A stretch of DNA of 62,504 nucleotides from Mesobacterium_A hydrothermale (GTDB taxonomy: Bacteria; Pseudomonadota; Alphaproteobacteria; Rhodobacterales; Rhodobacteraceae). Position 1 is the stretch's first letter; every line of letters starts with the position of its first letter. The translations under genes were made by a program, and so were the position numbers. The stretch spans positions 1 through 62,504 of the forward strand of contig NZ_JAYLLH010000025.1 in NCBI RefSeq assembly GCF_035818635.1, read 5' to 3'. Below are positions 62,432-62,504 of the stretch, piece after piece. The notes under the pieces are model-generated. The model was not told where the DNA came from and ran no database searches. It saw only the letters and a list, made by a program, of their open reading frames with translations.

Positions 62432-62504
62432 CTAGTGGATTGATCGCGACAAACGAGTCCGAATTGGGATTCCCATTTGGTGCTGGCCGTGCGAGTCATG
62501 CTGA
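62432..62504 (-). repeat. Right copy of 73-bp inverted terminal repeat
   Basis: Exact reverse complement of bases 3-75. It lies 38 bases upstream of the murein transglycosylase start, so the repeat, or whatever element it belongs to, borders the promoter region of that gene. The mirrored orientation means the two dispersed copies in the genome would allow inversion of this 62-kb segment by recombination. Confidence 0.9.

Noticed and set aside
62395..62499. N-terminal extension of the murein transglycosylase into the right repeat
   Set aside because: The internal Met at 62394 starts a perfect signal peptide; the extension is translated repeat sequence.

Overview
The window reads as a GC-rich alphaproteobacterial chromosome segment, most likely from the marine Rhodobacterales/Roseobacter group. 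The reasons are the gene repertoire (the divergent rsmI-yraN-gshB and LpoA-like arrangement, glnD-murJ-trpS, a polyextreme GC bias that fills antisense frames with open reading frames) and the accessory genes for marine osmolytes. No rRNA, CRISPR array, phage or intact insertion sequence is visible. The two ends carry the same 73-base sequence in inverted orientation, so the window looks like a contig bounded by copies of one dispersed repeat.

Left part (about 270-28,400), mainly core genome: a small membrane protein, LMW tyrosine phosphatase, a sirtuin with class III/desuccinylase-type residues, a PCu(A)C copper chaperone pair, an AAA ATPase, tRNA-Met(CAT), a polytopic membrane protein, DUF2478, a FadB/FadJ-type beta-oxidation fusion, gyrB with a clear sigma70 promoter, an Asp/Glu racemase-type enzyme, a lipoprotein transglycosylase, hspQ, gamma-glutamyltransferase, comM/yifB, an esterase-gshB-yraN-rsmI operon, an LpoA-like lipoprotein, glnD, an orphan Phd-type antitoxin, murJ, a rhomboid homologue lacking all catalytic residues, trpS and a 53-residue membrane protein. 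Two non-coding stretches stand out: a pair of paralogous structured elements between ggt and comM (14,942-15,258), and a four-unit GTACGG repeat array upstream of murJ.

Right part (about 28,400-61,150), accessory metabolism. After a LacI regulator, tRNA-Arg(CCT) and a GFA-family protein comes a 15-gene, almost fully translationally coupled minus-strand cluster (44,811 down to 30,263): sugar-type ABC transporter, three SnoaL/NTF2-fold proteins, a histidinol-dehydrogenase-like (HpsN-like) enzyme, an SDR, a LacI regulator, a double cupin, a SAM methyltransferase, a MetE-like methyltransferase, an alpha/beta hydrolase and an RraA-like protein. A fourth SnoaL protein is divergently transcribed, and two matched LacI-type operators 54 bp apart sit in the divergent region. 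I do not recognise this as a characterised pathway.

Converging on it is a second catabolic cluster (45,923-54,503): a class III aminotransferase, an enolase-superfamily protein that resembles hydroxyproline-betaine epimerase HpbD, a cupin with the metal-site pattern of DMSP lyases, a zinc-type alcohol dehydrogenase, an FAD/GcvT fusion of the dimethylglycine dehydrogenase type, and a divergent RpiR regulator plus a quaternary-amine-type Rieske oxygenase. Together they suggest N-demethylation and further breakdown of a betaine-like compound.

The last part holds a KDPGal aldolase, two tandem paralogous RTX/DUF4214 proteins (one fused to a DUF2202 ferritin-like domain, the other to VCBS/FG-GAP repeats and split by a frameshift in a nine-base G/C homopolymer), a XylB-like sugar dehydrogenase and an MltB-type murein transglycosylase.
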